A stretch of DNA of 64,000 bases. Source: Thauera sp. UBA6194. GTDB lineage: Bacteria; Pseudomonadota; Gammaproteobacteria; Burkholderiales; Rhodocyclaceae. Location of the stretch: positions 38,533 through 102,532 of the forward strand of contig DITC01000056.1 of assembly GCA_002422685.1 (NCBI GenBank), given 5' to 3'. The notes beneath the pieces were generated by a model that was not told the origin of the DNA, made no database searches, and saw only the letters and a program-made list of their open reading frames with translations. Both the position numbers and the translations under genes were made by a program. Of this stretch, positions 16,780 through 27,597 are shown in pieces (position 1 is the stretch's first letter; each line of letters opens with the position of its first letter).

Positions 16780-18111
16780 TCAAATCGGCGCATCGCCCGG
16801 TCCGGCCAGCCGTGCTCCATCGCGCGCACCCCCCCGCGCATCACCCTCTTCGGCGCGCGCGTTGCGGGCGGCCCCGTCGGCGCTCGTGACCGCTTGCGGG
16901 CCGGCCTCGGCGCCGGGTTCGTCGTCCTCTTCCTCGTCGAGCTGAACCGACTCGATCTTGTGGAAATGCGCGGTGATCTTGCGGCTCGAGGTCTGCACCT
17001 CCTGCACGTCGCGGTTGGCCTGCTCGATGTGACGCGCCAGCGCCGCCATGCGTTCGTCAAAGCGGCGAAAATCCTTCGCCAGCTTGCCGAGCGCGTCCTG
17101 GATCACGTGGATCTGCTTGCGCGTCTCGACGTCTTTCAACACCGCGCGCGCGGTGTTGAGCACCGCCATCAGCGTGGTCGGCGACACGATCCACACGCGC
17201 CTGGCCTGCGCATAGGCCACGACCTCGGGGTGCCAGGCGTGCAGTTCGGCAAACACCGCCTCTGCGGGCAGGAACATCACCGCACCGTCCGAGGTGGTAC
17301 CGGGCAGGATGTATTTCGAGGCGATGGCGTCGACATGGCGCTTGACGTCGGCACGGAAGGCCTGCTGCGCGGCGCGGCGGTCGAGCTCGGCCGCCGCGCT
17401 GTCGAACATGCGGTGGTAGTTCTCGAGCGGGAACTTGGCATCCACCGCCACCTTGCCGGTGGGCGCCGGCAAGGTGAGCAGGCAGTCGACGCGGGTGTTG
17501 TTGGGCAGTACGGCCTGGAAGGCGTAGGCGTCGGGCGGCAGCATGTTCTGCACCAGAGCCTCGAGCTGCACCTCGCCGAAGGCGCCGCGCGCGCGCTTGT
17601 CGCCGAGCAGCTCCTGCAGGCTCACCACGTTGGTGGTGAGGCCGTCAATCTTCTTCTGCGCCTCGTCGATGGTGGCCAGGCGCGCCATCACGCTGGCGAA
17701 GGTCTCGTTGGTCTTGCGAAAGCCTTCGTCCAGGCGCTGGTTGACCTGGCCCGACAAGGTGTCGAGGCGGCCGTCCACGCTTTGCGTCAGCACCTTCATG
17801 CCGCGCGACAACTGCAGCGATGCGCCAGTGAGGCCGCGCTGCAGCAGCTCGCGGTCGGCACGGGCGTGCTCGCCGATGCGATCGGTCTGGCGCGCCAGGC
17901 CTTCATGCAGGTCGCGCAGCAGATCTCGGTGCTGGACATTGAGCTGCTGCTCCATGAGCTGGGCGAGCTCGTCGCCGAGCTGCGTGCGCAGCCTGCCCGC
18001 GCCCGTGTAGCTGCGCACCAGCAGCCACACCAGCAGCACCAGCACCGCGGCGAGCAGGCCGGCGAGCAGCGTCTCGGCCTGGGTCAGCTGGGTCAGCTGT
18101 GGCATCTGCAC
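16780..18111 (-). CDS. rmuC: RmuC family protein
   Basis: A 443-residue RmuC protein: N-terminal membrane helix (residues 13-31), a long coiled coil, then the nuclease-like RmuC core with GDKRARGAFGEVQLE, VDAKFPLENYHRM and FLPAEAVFAELHA. RmuC limits inversions at short inverted repeats; the core resembles restriction-endonuclease folds. The start is a GTG only 3 bases after the stop of the upstream permease gene; an ATG two codons later is an alternative. The C-terminal 60 residues are acidic, Ala-rich and probably disordered. Confidence 0.92.
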   Translation of the reverse strand: MQMPQLTQLTQAETLLAGLLAAVLVLLVWLLVRSYTGAGRLRTQLGDELAQLMEQQLNVQHRDLLRDLHEGLARQTDRIGEHARADRELLQRGLTGASLQLSRGMKVLTQSVDGRLDTLSGQVNQRLDEGFRKTNETFASVMARLATIDEAQKKIDGLTTNVVSLQELLGDKRARGAFGEVQLEALVQNMLPPDAYAFQAVLPNNTRVDCLLTLPAPTGKVAVDAKFPLENYHRMFDSAAAELDRRAAQQAFRADVKRHVDAIASKYILPGTTSDGAVMFLPAEAVFAELHAWHPEVVAYAQARRVWIVSPTTLMAVLNTARAVLKDVETRKQIHVIQDALGKLAKDFRRFDERMAALARHIEQANRDVQEVQTSSRKITAHFHKIESVQLDEEEDDEPGAEAGPQAVTSADGAARNARAEEGDARGGARDGARLAGPGDAPI

Positions 18112-18114
18112 CCG

Positions 18115-20613
18115 TCAGCCCAGCGCACGCAGGCTCGCCAGCGGCGGCCGGTTCAACAAGGCGCGCGTGCCCAGCCAGCCGCCCGCCACCACGCCTGCCG
18201 CGCCCAGCACCACCGCCACCAACACGGGGACGAGCGCCGGCACGTAGGGCATGCGGAAGACCTGCTCGGCCAGCACCCAGCCCAGCGCGCTCGCGCCGAT
18301 GCCGGCCAGCACGCCGGCCACGCCGCCGAGCACCAGGAACTCGGCGAACAGCGCCTGGCGCACCTGGCGGTTACGCGCGCCCAGCGTGCGCAGCATGGCG
18401 AGTTCGTAGTCGCGCTCGTCGTGGGTGGCCTGAAGTGCCGCGTAGAGCACGATCAGCCCGGCCAGCACCGCAAAGCCGAACACGAACTGCACGATCACGA
18501 TCAGCTTGTCGGTCATCGCCTGCACCTGGGCGATCACTGCGGCGATGTCGATCACGGTCAGGTTGGGAAATTGCGCCACCAGCCGGGTGGTGAAGTCGTG
18601 ATTGCCCGGCGACAGGTGGAAGCTGGTGATCAGGCTCGCCGGATAGTTCTCCAGCACGCCCTCGGAGGCGATGAAGAAGAAATTGACCCGCATCGAATCC
18701 CAGTCGAGCTTGCGCACGCTGGTGATCGGCGCCTCGACGCGCTGGCCGGCGATCTCGAAGGCGACGCGATCGCCCACCTTCAGGCCGAAGGTCTCCGCCA
18801 GCCCCTTCTCCACCGAGAACTGCGGCTCGGCCGCAGCGCCGTGCCAGCGCCCGGACTCGACCTCGTTGCCCTTGGGCAGGGCCGCGCCGTACGACAAGTT
18901 GAACTCGCGCTCGGCCAGGCGGCGGGTGCGCGGGTCCTCGTAGCGGTCGAGATCGATCGGCTCGCCGTTGATGGTGGTCATGCGGCCGCGGATCATCGGC
19001 TGGATCGCCGGCACCGCAAGCCCATCGGCGGCGAAGGCGGCGGCGATCCCCGCGCGCTGGTCGGGCTGGATGTTGATGATGAAGCGGTTGGGCGCGTCCG
19101 AAGGCGCCATGTTGCGCCAGTTGTCGAGCAGATCGGCGCGCACCAGCGTCAGCAGCAGCAACGCGGTCATGCCCAAGCCCAGCGCCGCGGCCTGGATCAC
19201 GCTGCTGCCCATGCGCCGGCCGAGCGCGGCGATGCCGTAGCGCCAGCCGCCACCGCGCAGGCTGCCCTGGCCCTTGAGCCGGCCGGCCAGTTTCAACACC
19301 CCCCACGCGGCGAGCGCGAACACGCCGAGCGCCACTGCGAAGCCGGCCGCCACCATAAGCCCCAGGCGCGCGTCGGCCGCGATCCAGAAGATCAGCCCGA
19401 GCAGCGCCGCCAGACCGAGCGCCCACGCGCTGCCCGACACCGGCTCGGCAAAGTCGAACTCGCGCCGCAGCACGCGCAGCGTGCTCACCTTGCCCAGGCG
19501 CAGCAGCTGCGGCAGCACGAAGCCGGCGAGCAGCGCCATGCCCACCGCCACCCCATGTGCCAGCGGCAACATCGAGGGCGCGGGCAGTTCGGTGGCGAGG
19601 ATCTCGCGCAGCCCGCCCGCCAGCCCCCATTGCACGCTCCAGCCCAGCGCGGTGCCGGCCACCGCCGCGGCCAGACCAAAGATCAGGAACTCGCCGACGA
19701 CCACGCCCAGCACCTGCGCCTGGCGCGCGCCGAGCACGCGCATCACCGCGCAGCCGTCGAGGTGGCGCGCCATGAAGCGGCGCGCCGACAAGCCCACCGC
19801 CACCGCGGCGAGGATCACCGCGAGCAAGGCGGCGAGGCGCAGAAAGCGCTGCGCCTGGTCGAGCGCGGCACGCACCTCGGGGCGGGCGTTTTCCACCGTC
19901 TCGACGCGCTGGCCGCGGCCGAGATTGGCGCGCGCCCATTTCTCGTAAGATTCGACGGCCTGCGGCGTGCCCGCCACGTGCAGGCGCCAGGTGGCGCGGC
20001 TGCCGACCGCGATCAGGCCGGTGGCGTCGAGGTCCTTCAGGTTGAAGATCGCGCGCGGCAGCAGGCTGAAGAAGTTGGCGCCACGATCGGACTCGAAGCT
20101 GACCATGGCGCCGACGCGAAACGCGAGCTTGCCCAGGCCGACGGTGTCGCCCACCTCGACGCCGAGCTCGGCGAACAGGCGTTCGTCCAGCCACAGCTCA
20201 CCCTGCTGCGGCGCGCGGCCCGCAGGCGCATCGGCCTGGTTGGGGCCGGGGGCGATGCGGACCGCGCCGCGCAGCGGGTAGCCGTCCTCGACCACCTTGA
20301 CGCCGCCGAGCACCGCGGCCTCCTCGGTGCTCGCCATGCTGGTGAACAACACCGTCTGCGCAGTCTGCAGCCCGCGCGCATGCGCCTCGTCGGCAAAGCT
20401 GCCCGGCCAGGGCTTGTCGGCACGCAGCAGCAGGTCGCCGCCGAGCAGCTGGTTGGCCTCGCGGTCGAGCGCACGGCCGACGCGGTCGGCCAGGAAGCCC
20501 ACGCTGGTCAGGCTCGCCACCGCGATCACGATCGCCAGGCCGAGCAGGTGCAGTTCGCCGGCGCGCAGGTCGCGCAGCATCATGCGAAAAGCCAGGCGCA
20601 AGGTGCGCATCAT
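18115..20613 (-). CDS. FtsX/YbbP-type ABC transporter permease
   Basis: An 832-residue permease with about ten membrane segments in the YbbP pattern: one N-terminal helix, a large periplasmic domain, two FtsX-like four-helix groups and a second periplasmic domain. VMRVLGARQAQV and AMLRTLGARNRQVR are the paired coupling motifs. YbbP normally works with the YbbA ATPase, often next door, in a mechanotransmission system; no ATPase gene is adjacent here. It lies 10 bases after the M20 amidohydrolase gene and 3 bases before rmuC, forming a likely three-gene operon. Confidence 0.88.
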   Translation of the reverse strand: MMRTLRLAFRMMLRDLRAGELHLLGLAIVIAVASLTSVGFLADRVGRALDREANQLLGGDLLLRADKPWPGSFADEAHARGLQTAQTVLFTSMASTEEAAVLGGVKVVEDGYPLRGAVRIAPGPNQADAPAGRAPQQGELWLDERLFAELGVEVGDTVGLGKLAFRVGAMVSFESDRGANFFSLLPRAIFNLKDLDATGLIAVGSRATWRLHVAGTPQAVESYEKWARANLGRGQRVETVENARPEVRAALDQAQRFLRLAALLAVILAAVAVGLSARRFMARHLDGCAVMRVLGARQAQVLGVVVGEFLIFGLAAAVAGTALGWSVQWGLAGGLREILATELPAPSMLPLAHGVAVGMALLAGFVLPQLLRLGKVSTLRVLRREFDFAEPVSGSAWALGLAALLGLIFWIAADARLGLMVAAGFAVALGVFALAAWGVLKLAGRLKGQGSLRGGGWRYGIAALGRRMGSSVIQAAALGLGMTALLLLTLVRADLLDNWRNMAPSDAPNRFIINIQPDQRAGIAAAFAADGLAVPAIQPMIRGRMTTINGEPIDLDRYEDPRTRRLAEREFNLSYGAALPKGNEVESGRWHGAAAEPQFSVEKGLAETFGLKVGDRVAFEIAGQRVEAPITSVRKLDWDSMRVNFFFIASEGVLENYPASLITSFHLSPGNHDFTTRLVAQFPNLTVIDIAAVIAQVQAMTDKLIVIVQFVFGFAVLAGLIVLYAALQATHDERDYELAMLRTLGARNRQVRQALFAEFLVLGGVAGVLAGIGASALGWVLAEQVFRMPYVPALVPVLVAVVLGAAGVVAGGWLGTRALLNRPPLASLRALG

Positions 20614-20623
20614 CGGGCGGCGC

Positions 20624-21796
20624 TCACTTCTCGCCGCCGAGCAGGCGCTGCACCAGCGCGCACCAGTAGGCCACGCCGGCGGGCATCACCTCGTCGTTGA
20701 AGTCGTACCTGGGGTTGTGCAGCATGCAGCCGCCCTCGCCCGGACCGTTGCCGATCCAGATGTAGGCGCCCGGCTTTTCCTGCAGGAAATAGGCGAAGTC
20801 CTCGGCGCCCATGCTCGCGCGGCGGTCGGTGAACACGCGCTCGGCGCCGACCACGTCGCGCGCAGCCTCGGCGCACAGCGCGGCCTCGGCGAGGGTGTTG
20901 ATGGTCGGGGGATAGCCGCGGCGGAACTCGAAATCGACCTGCACGCCATGGCTCTGCGCGATGCCTTCGGCCACCTGGCGCAGGCCGCGCTCGAGGCGGT
21001 CGCGCACCTCGGCCGAGAAGGTGCGCACCGTGCCGCACAGCTCGGCGCGATCGGGGATCACGTTGTAGGCCTCGCCGGCGTGGAACTGCGTCACCGACAC
21101 CACGCCGGCATCGATCGGGTCGAGCGTGCGGCTGACCAGGGTCTGCGCCGCCTGCACGAAGGCCGCGCCCGCCACCACCGGGTCCACGCCCAGGTGGGGC
21201 ATCGCCGCGTGCGCGCCCACGCCGGTGAAGCGGATGTCGAAGCGGTCGGCGCTCGCCATCACCGGCCCACTGTGGATGGCGAAGCTGCCCGCCTCCATGC
21301 CCGGCCAGTTGTGCATGCCGAACACCGCCTCCATCGGGAAGCGCTCGAAGAGACCGTCGGCGATCATCGCCGGCGCGCCGCCCTCGCCTTCCTCGGCGGG
21401 TTGGAAGATCAGGTACACCGTGCCCTCGAAGTCCGGGTTCGCGGCCAGCGCCTCGGCCGCGCCGAGCAGCATGGTGGTGTGGCCGTCGTGGCCGCAGGCG
21501 TGCATGCAGCCCTCGACGGTGGATTTGTGCGCGAAATGGTTGCGCTCGGTGATCGGCAGCGCGTCCATGTCGGCGCGCAGGCCGATCGCGCGCAGGCCGC
21601 GGCGGCCGCGCACCACGCCGACCACGCCGGTGCCGCCAATGCCGCGATGGGTCTCGATGCCCAGCGACTCGAGCTGGCGCGCCACCAGCTCGGCGGTGCG
21701 GTGCTCCTCGAAGGCGAGCTCGGGGTGGGCGTGGATGTCGCGGCGAATCGCGGTCAGTTTGTCCTGCAGGGGGCGGACGCTTTCGATGAGGCTCAT
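20624..21796 (-). CDS. M20-family metal-dependent amidohydrolase (hippurate hydrolase-like)
   Basis: A 390-residue M20D peptidase/amidohydrolase. Metal and catalytic motifs are in order: RADMDALP, MHACGHDGHT, QPAEEGEGGA with the catalytic Glu pair, and a C-terminal YFLQEKPGAY region. Members hydrolyse N-acyl amino acids, hippurate or IAA conjugates; the substrate is not predictable. No signal peptide, so cytoplasmic. It is the first gene of the set with the YbbP-like permease and rmuC. Confidence 0.9.
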   Translation of the reverse strand: MSLIESVRPLQDKLTAIRRDIHAHPELAFEEHRTAELVARQLESLGIETHRGIGGTGVVGVVRGRRGLRAIGLRADMDALPITERNHFAHKSTVEGCMHACGHDGHTTMLLGAAEALAANPDFEGTVYLIFQPAEEGEGGAPAMIADGLFERFPMEAVFGMHNWPGMEAGSFAIHSGPVMASADRFDIRFTGVGAHAAMPHLGVDPVVAGAAFVQAAQTLVSRTLDPIDAGVVSVTQFHAGEAYNVIPDRAELCGTVRTFSAEVRDRLERGLRQVAEGIAQSHGVQVDFEFRRGYPPTINTLAEAALCAEAARDVVGAERVFTDRRASMGAEDFAYFLQEKPGAYIWIGNGPGEGGCMLHNPRYDFNDEVMPAGVAYWCALVQRLLGGEK

Positions 21797-21893
21797 GGCA
21801 GCACCGTGTTGTTGTGGTCTTTGGCGGGGAGGTCGAGTGTATTACAGGCGGACGAGGCGGCGAATCCTGCTTCGTGCGCTGCGGCCGACTCGC

Positions 21894-21920
21894 GGGGTCT
21901 GAAGCCGGCGCGCGAGCGAA
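21894..21920 (+). repeat. Imperfect direct repeat, copy 1 (upstream of dbpA)
   Basis: This 27-base segment matches 23579-23605 at 23 of 27 positions, including the first 13 (GGGGTCTGAAGCC). The two copies are in the same orientation and bracket dbpA. It lies in a gene-free gap from 21797 to 22054 in which I see no other feature. Confidence 0.45.
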
Positions 21921-22054
21921 GTTCCCGCCCACGCGGGGGCCTCGTGCGCGAAGCTGCCACGGCGAGCGCTGGCGAAGCGCACGAAGGGCGCTCGAAGCGC
22001 TGGCGGCGAGCAAGTTTTCTGCTTAACGAGTCGAACGAGGCCTGATAATTGCGC

Positions 22055-23518
<1,464 letters not shown>

Positions 23519-23578
23519 GGCAGGGGCCCCCGGGCGCGCCGGCGGCGGTTTATCCTTGGCGCACTTCAGGCCACGATC

Positions 23579-23605
23579 GGGGTCTGAAGCCCGCGCGCAG
23601 GCAAA
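23579..23605 (+). repeat. Imperfect direct repeat, copy 2 (downstream of dbpA)
   Basis: Partner of 21894-21920: 23 of 27 bases identical and same orientation. It lies between dbpA and the deacetylase-like gene. Confidence 0.45.
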
Positions 23606-23656
23606 ACCCCGCCGCAAGGACACCGCCCCGACACCCTCGACCGGAAGCCCAGCACC

Positions 23657-24577
23657 TTGAAGCTTTACTACGCCGACCATTTCGTCCTGCCCCTGCCCGA
23701 AGGGCACCGCTTTCCGATGGAAAAGTACTCGCGCCTGCGTGCCCGCCTGCGCGCGAGCGGGCTGTTCGCCGACGACGACTTCCGTGTGCCCGACGCCGCC
23801 GGCGACGCCGATATCCTGCGCGCCCACGACGCCGGCTACCTGGAGCGCGTCACCAGCGGCACGCTGGATGCCGCCGAGGTGCGGCGCATCGGTTTTCCGT
23901 GGACCGAGGGCATGGTCGAGCGCTCGCGCCGCTCGGCCGGCGCCACCCTGGCCGCCTGCCGCAGCGCGCTCGCACACGAGGGCGGCGCGTCCTGCGCGGC
24001 CAACCTCGCCGGCGGCACGCACCACGCGCATCGCGACTTCGGCTCGGGCTTTTGCGTGTTCAACGACGCCGCCATCGCCGCGCTGGCGATGCAGGCAGAG
24101 GGCCGCGCCGGGCGCATCGCCATCGTCGATTGCGACGTGCATCAGGGCGACGGCACCGCCGCCATCCTCGCCCACGAGCCGGACATCTTCACCTGCAGCC
24201 TGCACGGCGCGAAGAACTTTCCCTTCCGCAAGCAGGCGAGCGACCTCGACATCGAGCTGCCCGACGACACCGGCGACGCTGCCTACCTCGCCGCGCTCGA
24301 CGCGGCGCTCGACACCGTGTTCACGCGTGCCCGCCCCGAGCTGGTGATCTACCTCGCCGGCGCCGACCCCTACGCCGGCGACCGCCTCGGCCGGCTCGCG
24401 CTCAGCATCGAAGGGCTGCAGGCCCGCGACGAGCGCGTGCTCGGCGCCTGCCGCGCCGCCGACGTGCCGGTCGCCGTGGCCATGGCCGGCGGCTACGCGC
24501 AGCCGATCGACGACACGGTGACGGTGCACTTCAACACGGTGAGTACTGCGGCGCGACTCTTCCGCGCGCGCAGCTGA
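23657..24577 (+). CDS. Histone-deacetylase-family deacylase
   Basis: A 306-residue arginase/deacetylase-fold enzyme. Zinc and catalytic motifs are visible: LAGGTHHAHRDFGSGFCVFND, DCDVHQGDGT, and AGADPYAGDRLG. Bacterial members deacetylate small polyamines, acetoin-related compounds or protein lysines. The start is a TTG: the family sequence begins (M)KLYYADHFVLPLPEGHRFP, and no upstream ATG gives that N-terminus. It shares orientation with the DUF429 gene 59 bases downstream. Confidence 0.9.
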   Translation: MKLYYADHFVLPLPEGHRFPMEKYSRLRARLRASGLFADDDFRVPDAAGDADILRAHDAGYLERVTSGTLDAAEVRRIGFPWTEGMVERSRRSAGATLAACRSALAHEGGASCAANLAGGTHHAHRDFGSGFCVFNDAAIAALAMQAEGRAGRIAIVDCDVHQGDGTAAILAHEPDIFTCSLHGAKNFPFRKQASDLDIELPDDTGDAAYLAALDAALDTVFTRARPELVIYLAGADPYAGDRLGRLALSIEGLQARDERVLGACRAADVPVAVAMAGGYAQPIDDTVTVHFNTVSTAARLFRARS

Positions 24578-24636
24578 GTCAGCCGCACGCACTCACCCGC
24601 CACGCCTTCATCCGCTGCTGATTCGACCTGTCCTGC

Positions 24637-25503
24637 ATGTTCCCCGCTGCTCCTGGCCCCGGCCCCGTGACACCGACCACGCCTCGTCTGCTCGGCGTCG
24701 ACTTCACCTCCGCCCCCCGCCGCGCCAAGCCGATCACCGTCGCACACGGCTGGATCGACGGCTCCCGCGTCGTGCTCGACCACATCGAGCGCTGCGCCGA
24801 CTGGCCGGCCTTCGAGGCGGTGCTCGCGCGCCCCGGCCCCTGGCTGGGCGCCTTCGACTTTCCCTTCGGCCTGCCACGCGAAGCGGTGATCGACCTTGGC
24901 TGGCCGCAGACCTGGCCGGCGCTGGTGCGCCATTGCGCGAAGCTCGGCAAGGCGGCTTTTCGCACCGCGCTCGATGCCTACCGCGAGACGCGCCCCATCG
25001 GTCAGCGCTACGCCCACCGCGCCACCGACCTTCCGGCGCGCTCGCACAGCCCGCTCAAGCTGGTCAATCCGCCCGTGGGGCTGATGTTCCTGGAGGGCGC
25101 GCCGCGCCTGCTCGCGGCGGGCGGGCAGCTACCCGGCCTGCACGTGGGCGACCCTCTGCGCATTGCGATCGAGGCCTATCCCGGTCTGCTTGCGCGCAGG
25201 ATCACGACGGCCTCGTACAAGAGTGACGAGCGCCGCAAACAGACCGCCGAGCGACAGGCGGCGCGGGCGCGCATCGTTGATGCGCTGACCGCCCCCGCCG
25301 TGGACACGGCCGGCGAGGACTTCGCCCACCCGCTGCGCATCACCGCCGCGCAACGCGCGTCCCTCATCGACGACGGCAGCGGCGACCTGCTCGACGCCAC
25401 GCTCGCTCTGCTGCAAGCCGCTTCGGCTGCGCGCGCAGGCCCGCCCCTGTTCGGCCTGCCCGCTAGGATGGACCCGCTGGAAGGGTGGATCGCCGGCTGT
25501 TAG
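24637..25503 (+). CDS. DUF429 domain protein
   Basis: A 288-residue protein of the DUF429 family, which has an RNase H-like core: LLGVDFTSAPRR at the N-terminus supplies the acidic residue typical of that fold, and AFDFPFGLPREAV follows. The C-terminal D-L-L-D-A motif adds further acids. No activity has been firmly assigned to the family. The stop is 6 bases from the stop of the convergent nuclease-like gene. The first ATG may not be the true start; the first 15 residues are Pro-rich and poorly conserved-looking. Confidence 0.78.
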   Translation: MFPAAPGPGPVTPTTPRLLGVDFTSAPRRAKPITVAHGWIDGSRVVLDHIERCADWPAFEAVLARPGPWLGAFDFPFGLPREAVIDLGWPQTWPALVRHCAKLGKAAFRTALDAYRETRPIGQRYAHRATDLPARSHSPLKLVNPPVGLMFLEGAPRLLAAGGQLPGLHVGDPLRIAIEAYPGLLARRITTASYKSDERRKQTAERQAARARIVDALTAPAVDTAGEDFAHPLRITAAQRASLIDDGSGDLLDATLALLQAASAARAGPPLFGLPARMDPLEGWIAGC

Positions 25504-25509
25504 CACGGA

Positions 25510-26505
25510 CTAGCGCAGCAGTGCGCGCAGATGGTTGTCCAGCCGCTCGCGGTTGGCAAAGGTCAGCTCGTACATGTTGCTCAGCGCCACCGCCTGCTCC
25601 TCGCTCAGGTCGGGGCTGAAGATGATGAACTGGCTGCGATCTACATTGAGCCGCTTGCGCAGCTTGAGGTACTTCTCGATGTCCTGGCGGAACTCACCGC
25701 TCTTGCACTCGACCACCACCGGCTTGCTGCCATCGACGAGCATGAAGACGTCGAGCTCGTGCAGGTCCTCGTTGTCGAACACGACGTCGAGGTTGCGCGC
25801 GCAAGCCGCGCTGTGGCGCCCCTCCTTAAGCAGGGTCAAAGCCTTCATCAGCACATACCACTCGACCCACTCGCCGGCGAAGAAATCGCGCACGGGTGCA
25901 GCCTGCTGAAGCGTGACGCGGACGATCTTCTCAGGCTTCTGATAGAAATACTTGGCAAGAAACGTATGCTCGTAGAGGCGCTTGCAGAATGCGTTGATGA
26001 ACTGGCCGTCCTTCTGACTGTAGTCGCCGAGCTTGAGGCTGAAAGTCGGCACGTCCTTGCGCTGTCCCCAGCGAATCTTCGAGACGACCTCGCCAAGCAA
26101 GGCGTAGTTGTCACCAATCTCGACCGCGATCTCGTCGAAAAAGCCCGAGGTTTCGACGGCCTCCGGCACCGGCCTTGCCTCGATGCCACGTTGCCGGAAC
26201 CACGCGACGATCGGTGCATGCTGCTCGGCCGCTGCCAGAGCCGAGGTGTTGTGGAGGTCCAGTCCGGCCAGTTCGCTGCCGCCCGCGAGAACCGCCTGCG
26301 CCTCGGCAGCTTCGGGCTGGAGCGCCCGCAGACGCTTGACCTCCTTGTTCAGCACCCCGTACTGCTGGAGCAGTCGGCGCACGAAGAACGTGGTGTCGTA
26401 GACAGGCGCATCGGCCTGGCAGGAAGGGCAACTCACCTGGGTTCCGGGCAAAATACCCAGGACTTCACCCGTGTGGCCGCATTGATTACAACGCTGGATT
26501 GGCAT
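25510..26505 (-). CDS. Zinc-ribbon plus PD-(D/E)xK nuclease-like protein (DUF1887-like)
   Basis: A 331-residue protein. The N-terminus is a four-Cys zinc ribbon (C6, C9, C26, C29). The C-terminus carries a PD-(D/E)xK pattern, ELDVF then VVECKSG, giving D252, E266 and K268, like the DUF1887 nuclease domain of the CRISPR-linked Card1/Can2 enzymes. The CARF sensor of those enzymes is not seen. The middle 200 residues are unfamiliar. The start follows GGAG. Base composition is a little less GC-rich than its neighbours. A DNA- or RNA-cutting defence or repair role is an inference; there is no CRISPR locus in the window. Confidence 0.7.
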   Translation of the reverse strand: MPIQRCNQCGHTGEVLGILPGTQVSCPSCQADAPVYDTTFFVRRLLQQYGVLNKEVKRLRALQPEAAEAQAVLAGGSELAGLDLHNTSALAAAEQHAPIVAWFRQRGIEARPVPEAVETSGFFDEIAVEIGDNYALLGEVVSKIRWGQRKDVPTFSLKLGDYSQKDGQFINAFCKRLYEHTFLAKYFYQKPEKIVRVTLQQAAPVRDFFAGEWVEWYVLMKALTLLKEGRHSAACARNLDVVFDNEDLHELDVFMLVDGSKPVVVECKSGEFRQDIEKYLKLRKRLNVDRSQFIIFSPDLSEEQAVALSNMYELTFANRERLDNHLRALLR

Positions 26506-26762
26506 TACCAAACTCCACAACAACCTCTCGAAGGCCGAGGAGTATAGCCACGCGGGCCCATACTGCACTGCCAAAAATGACATGGACTTCGAACGATCGT
26601 GCCTGAAACAGCCTGCCTGCGCTTTCGTCCGCCCCTCCCCCCGAGCGTCGCTCCGTCTAATCTGACGGCGGAGAGCACCCATTCGGACGGGCGATGCTGG
26701 CCTACTTGATGCATCGATGAACGATGACCGCCCTGCTCGAAGCCCGCGAAATCTTCGCCCGC

Positions 26763-26882
26763 CTTGCGCTCGAGCTCGCGGCGCGCGGCCATGTGATGGA
26801 CACTGGCCGCATCACGCTCGCGGGGCGCGGCGCCGATCTCCTCGCAGACCCGCGCGTGCGTGCGACTTACTATCTCGGCGAG
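26763..26882 (+). pseudogene. Remnant of a livF-type ABC ATPase gene (3' end)
   Basis: About 40 residues in one frame match the C-terminal end of branched-chain amino acid transporter ATPases (LivF): LALELAARGHVMDTGRI, then GADLLADPRVRATY and LGE, with an extra Tyr. The Walker motifs and the rest of the gene are absent, and the frame runs on into unrelated sequence. The gene-free gap 26506-26970 holds only this remnant as far as I can see. Confidence 0.7.
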
Positions 26883-26970
26883 GCGTCCCGAGGAAAACCA
26901 CGACCTCGCCTACCCGCCGACGCGCTACCATCGCGCCGCACTCGCGCACTGACCGCCACCGTAGCCCGCC

Positions 26971-27597
26971 ATGCTCGCTCCCGACCAGTTTCTCGCTTTC
27001 CTGCTCGCCGCCATCGTCGTCACCGTCTCGCCCGGCCCGGACAACCTCATGGTGCTGGCCATGGGCATGTCGAAAGGACGCAGCCGCGGCATCGCCTTCG
27101 GGCTGGGTTGCGCGCTCGGCTGCCTGAGCCACACCGCGCTCGCGGTGATCGGAGTGAGCGCGCTGATCGCCGCCTCGCCGCTCGCCTTCACCGCGCTCAA
27201 GCTCGTCGGCGGGCTCTACCTGCTGTGGCTGGGCGTGCAGGCCCTGCGCAGCCGCGGCGGCACCCGCGTCGCACGCGCCGAGATGCCCGACCGGCCGCTG
27301 GCGACGCTGTTCTTCAAGGGTGTGTTCGCCAACGCGATCAACCCCAAGGTGGCGCTCTTCTTCGTCGCCTTCCTGCCGCAGTTCGTGGTGCCCGCCAACG
27401 GCAGCGTCGGCCTGCAGATGGCGCTGCTGGGCATCGTGTTCACCGCGCAGAGCGCGCTGCTCTTCGGCCTGCTCGGCTTCTTCGCCGGCAGCGTCGGCCA
27501 GTGGCTCAACGGCAAGCCGCGCGTGGGCACCTGGCTCGACCGCATCGCCGGCTGCATCTTCGTGGCGCTCGGGCTGAGGCTCATCGTCACGCGCTGA
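26971..27597 (+). CDS. LysE/RhtB-family amino acid exporter
   Basis: A 208-residue inner-membrane protein with about six hydrophobic segments. The N-terminal SPGPDNLMVL is the LysE-family signature, and FANAINPKVALFFVAFLPQFV is the conserved mid-protein segment. Members export amino acids or derivatives such as homoserine, threonine or leucine; the substrate is not predictable here. It has no operon partner; the remnant ATPase lies upstream. Confidence 0.9.
   Translation: MLAPDQFLAFLLAAIVVTVSPGPDNLMVLAMGMSKGRSRGIAFGLGCALGCLSHTALAVIGVSALIAASPLAFTALKLVGGLYLLWLGVQALRSRGGTRVARAEMPDRPLATLFFKGVFANAINPKVALFFVAFLPQFVVPANGSVGLQMALLGIVFTAQSALLFGLLGFFAGSVGQWLNGKPRVGTWLDRIAGCIFVALGLRLIVTR

Noticed and set aside
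16894..20700. 1268-codon open frame on the plus strand opposite rmuC and the YbbP-like permease
   Set aside because: It mirrors two clear genes on the other strand, is rich in His/Gln/Arg/Ala as expected of antisense frames in GC-rich DNA, and has no recognisable domain.
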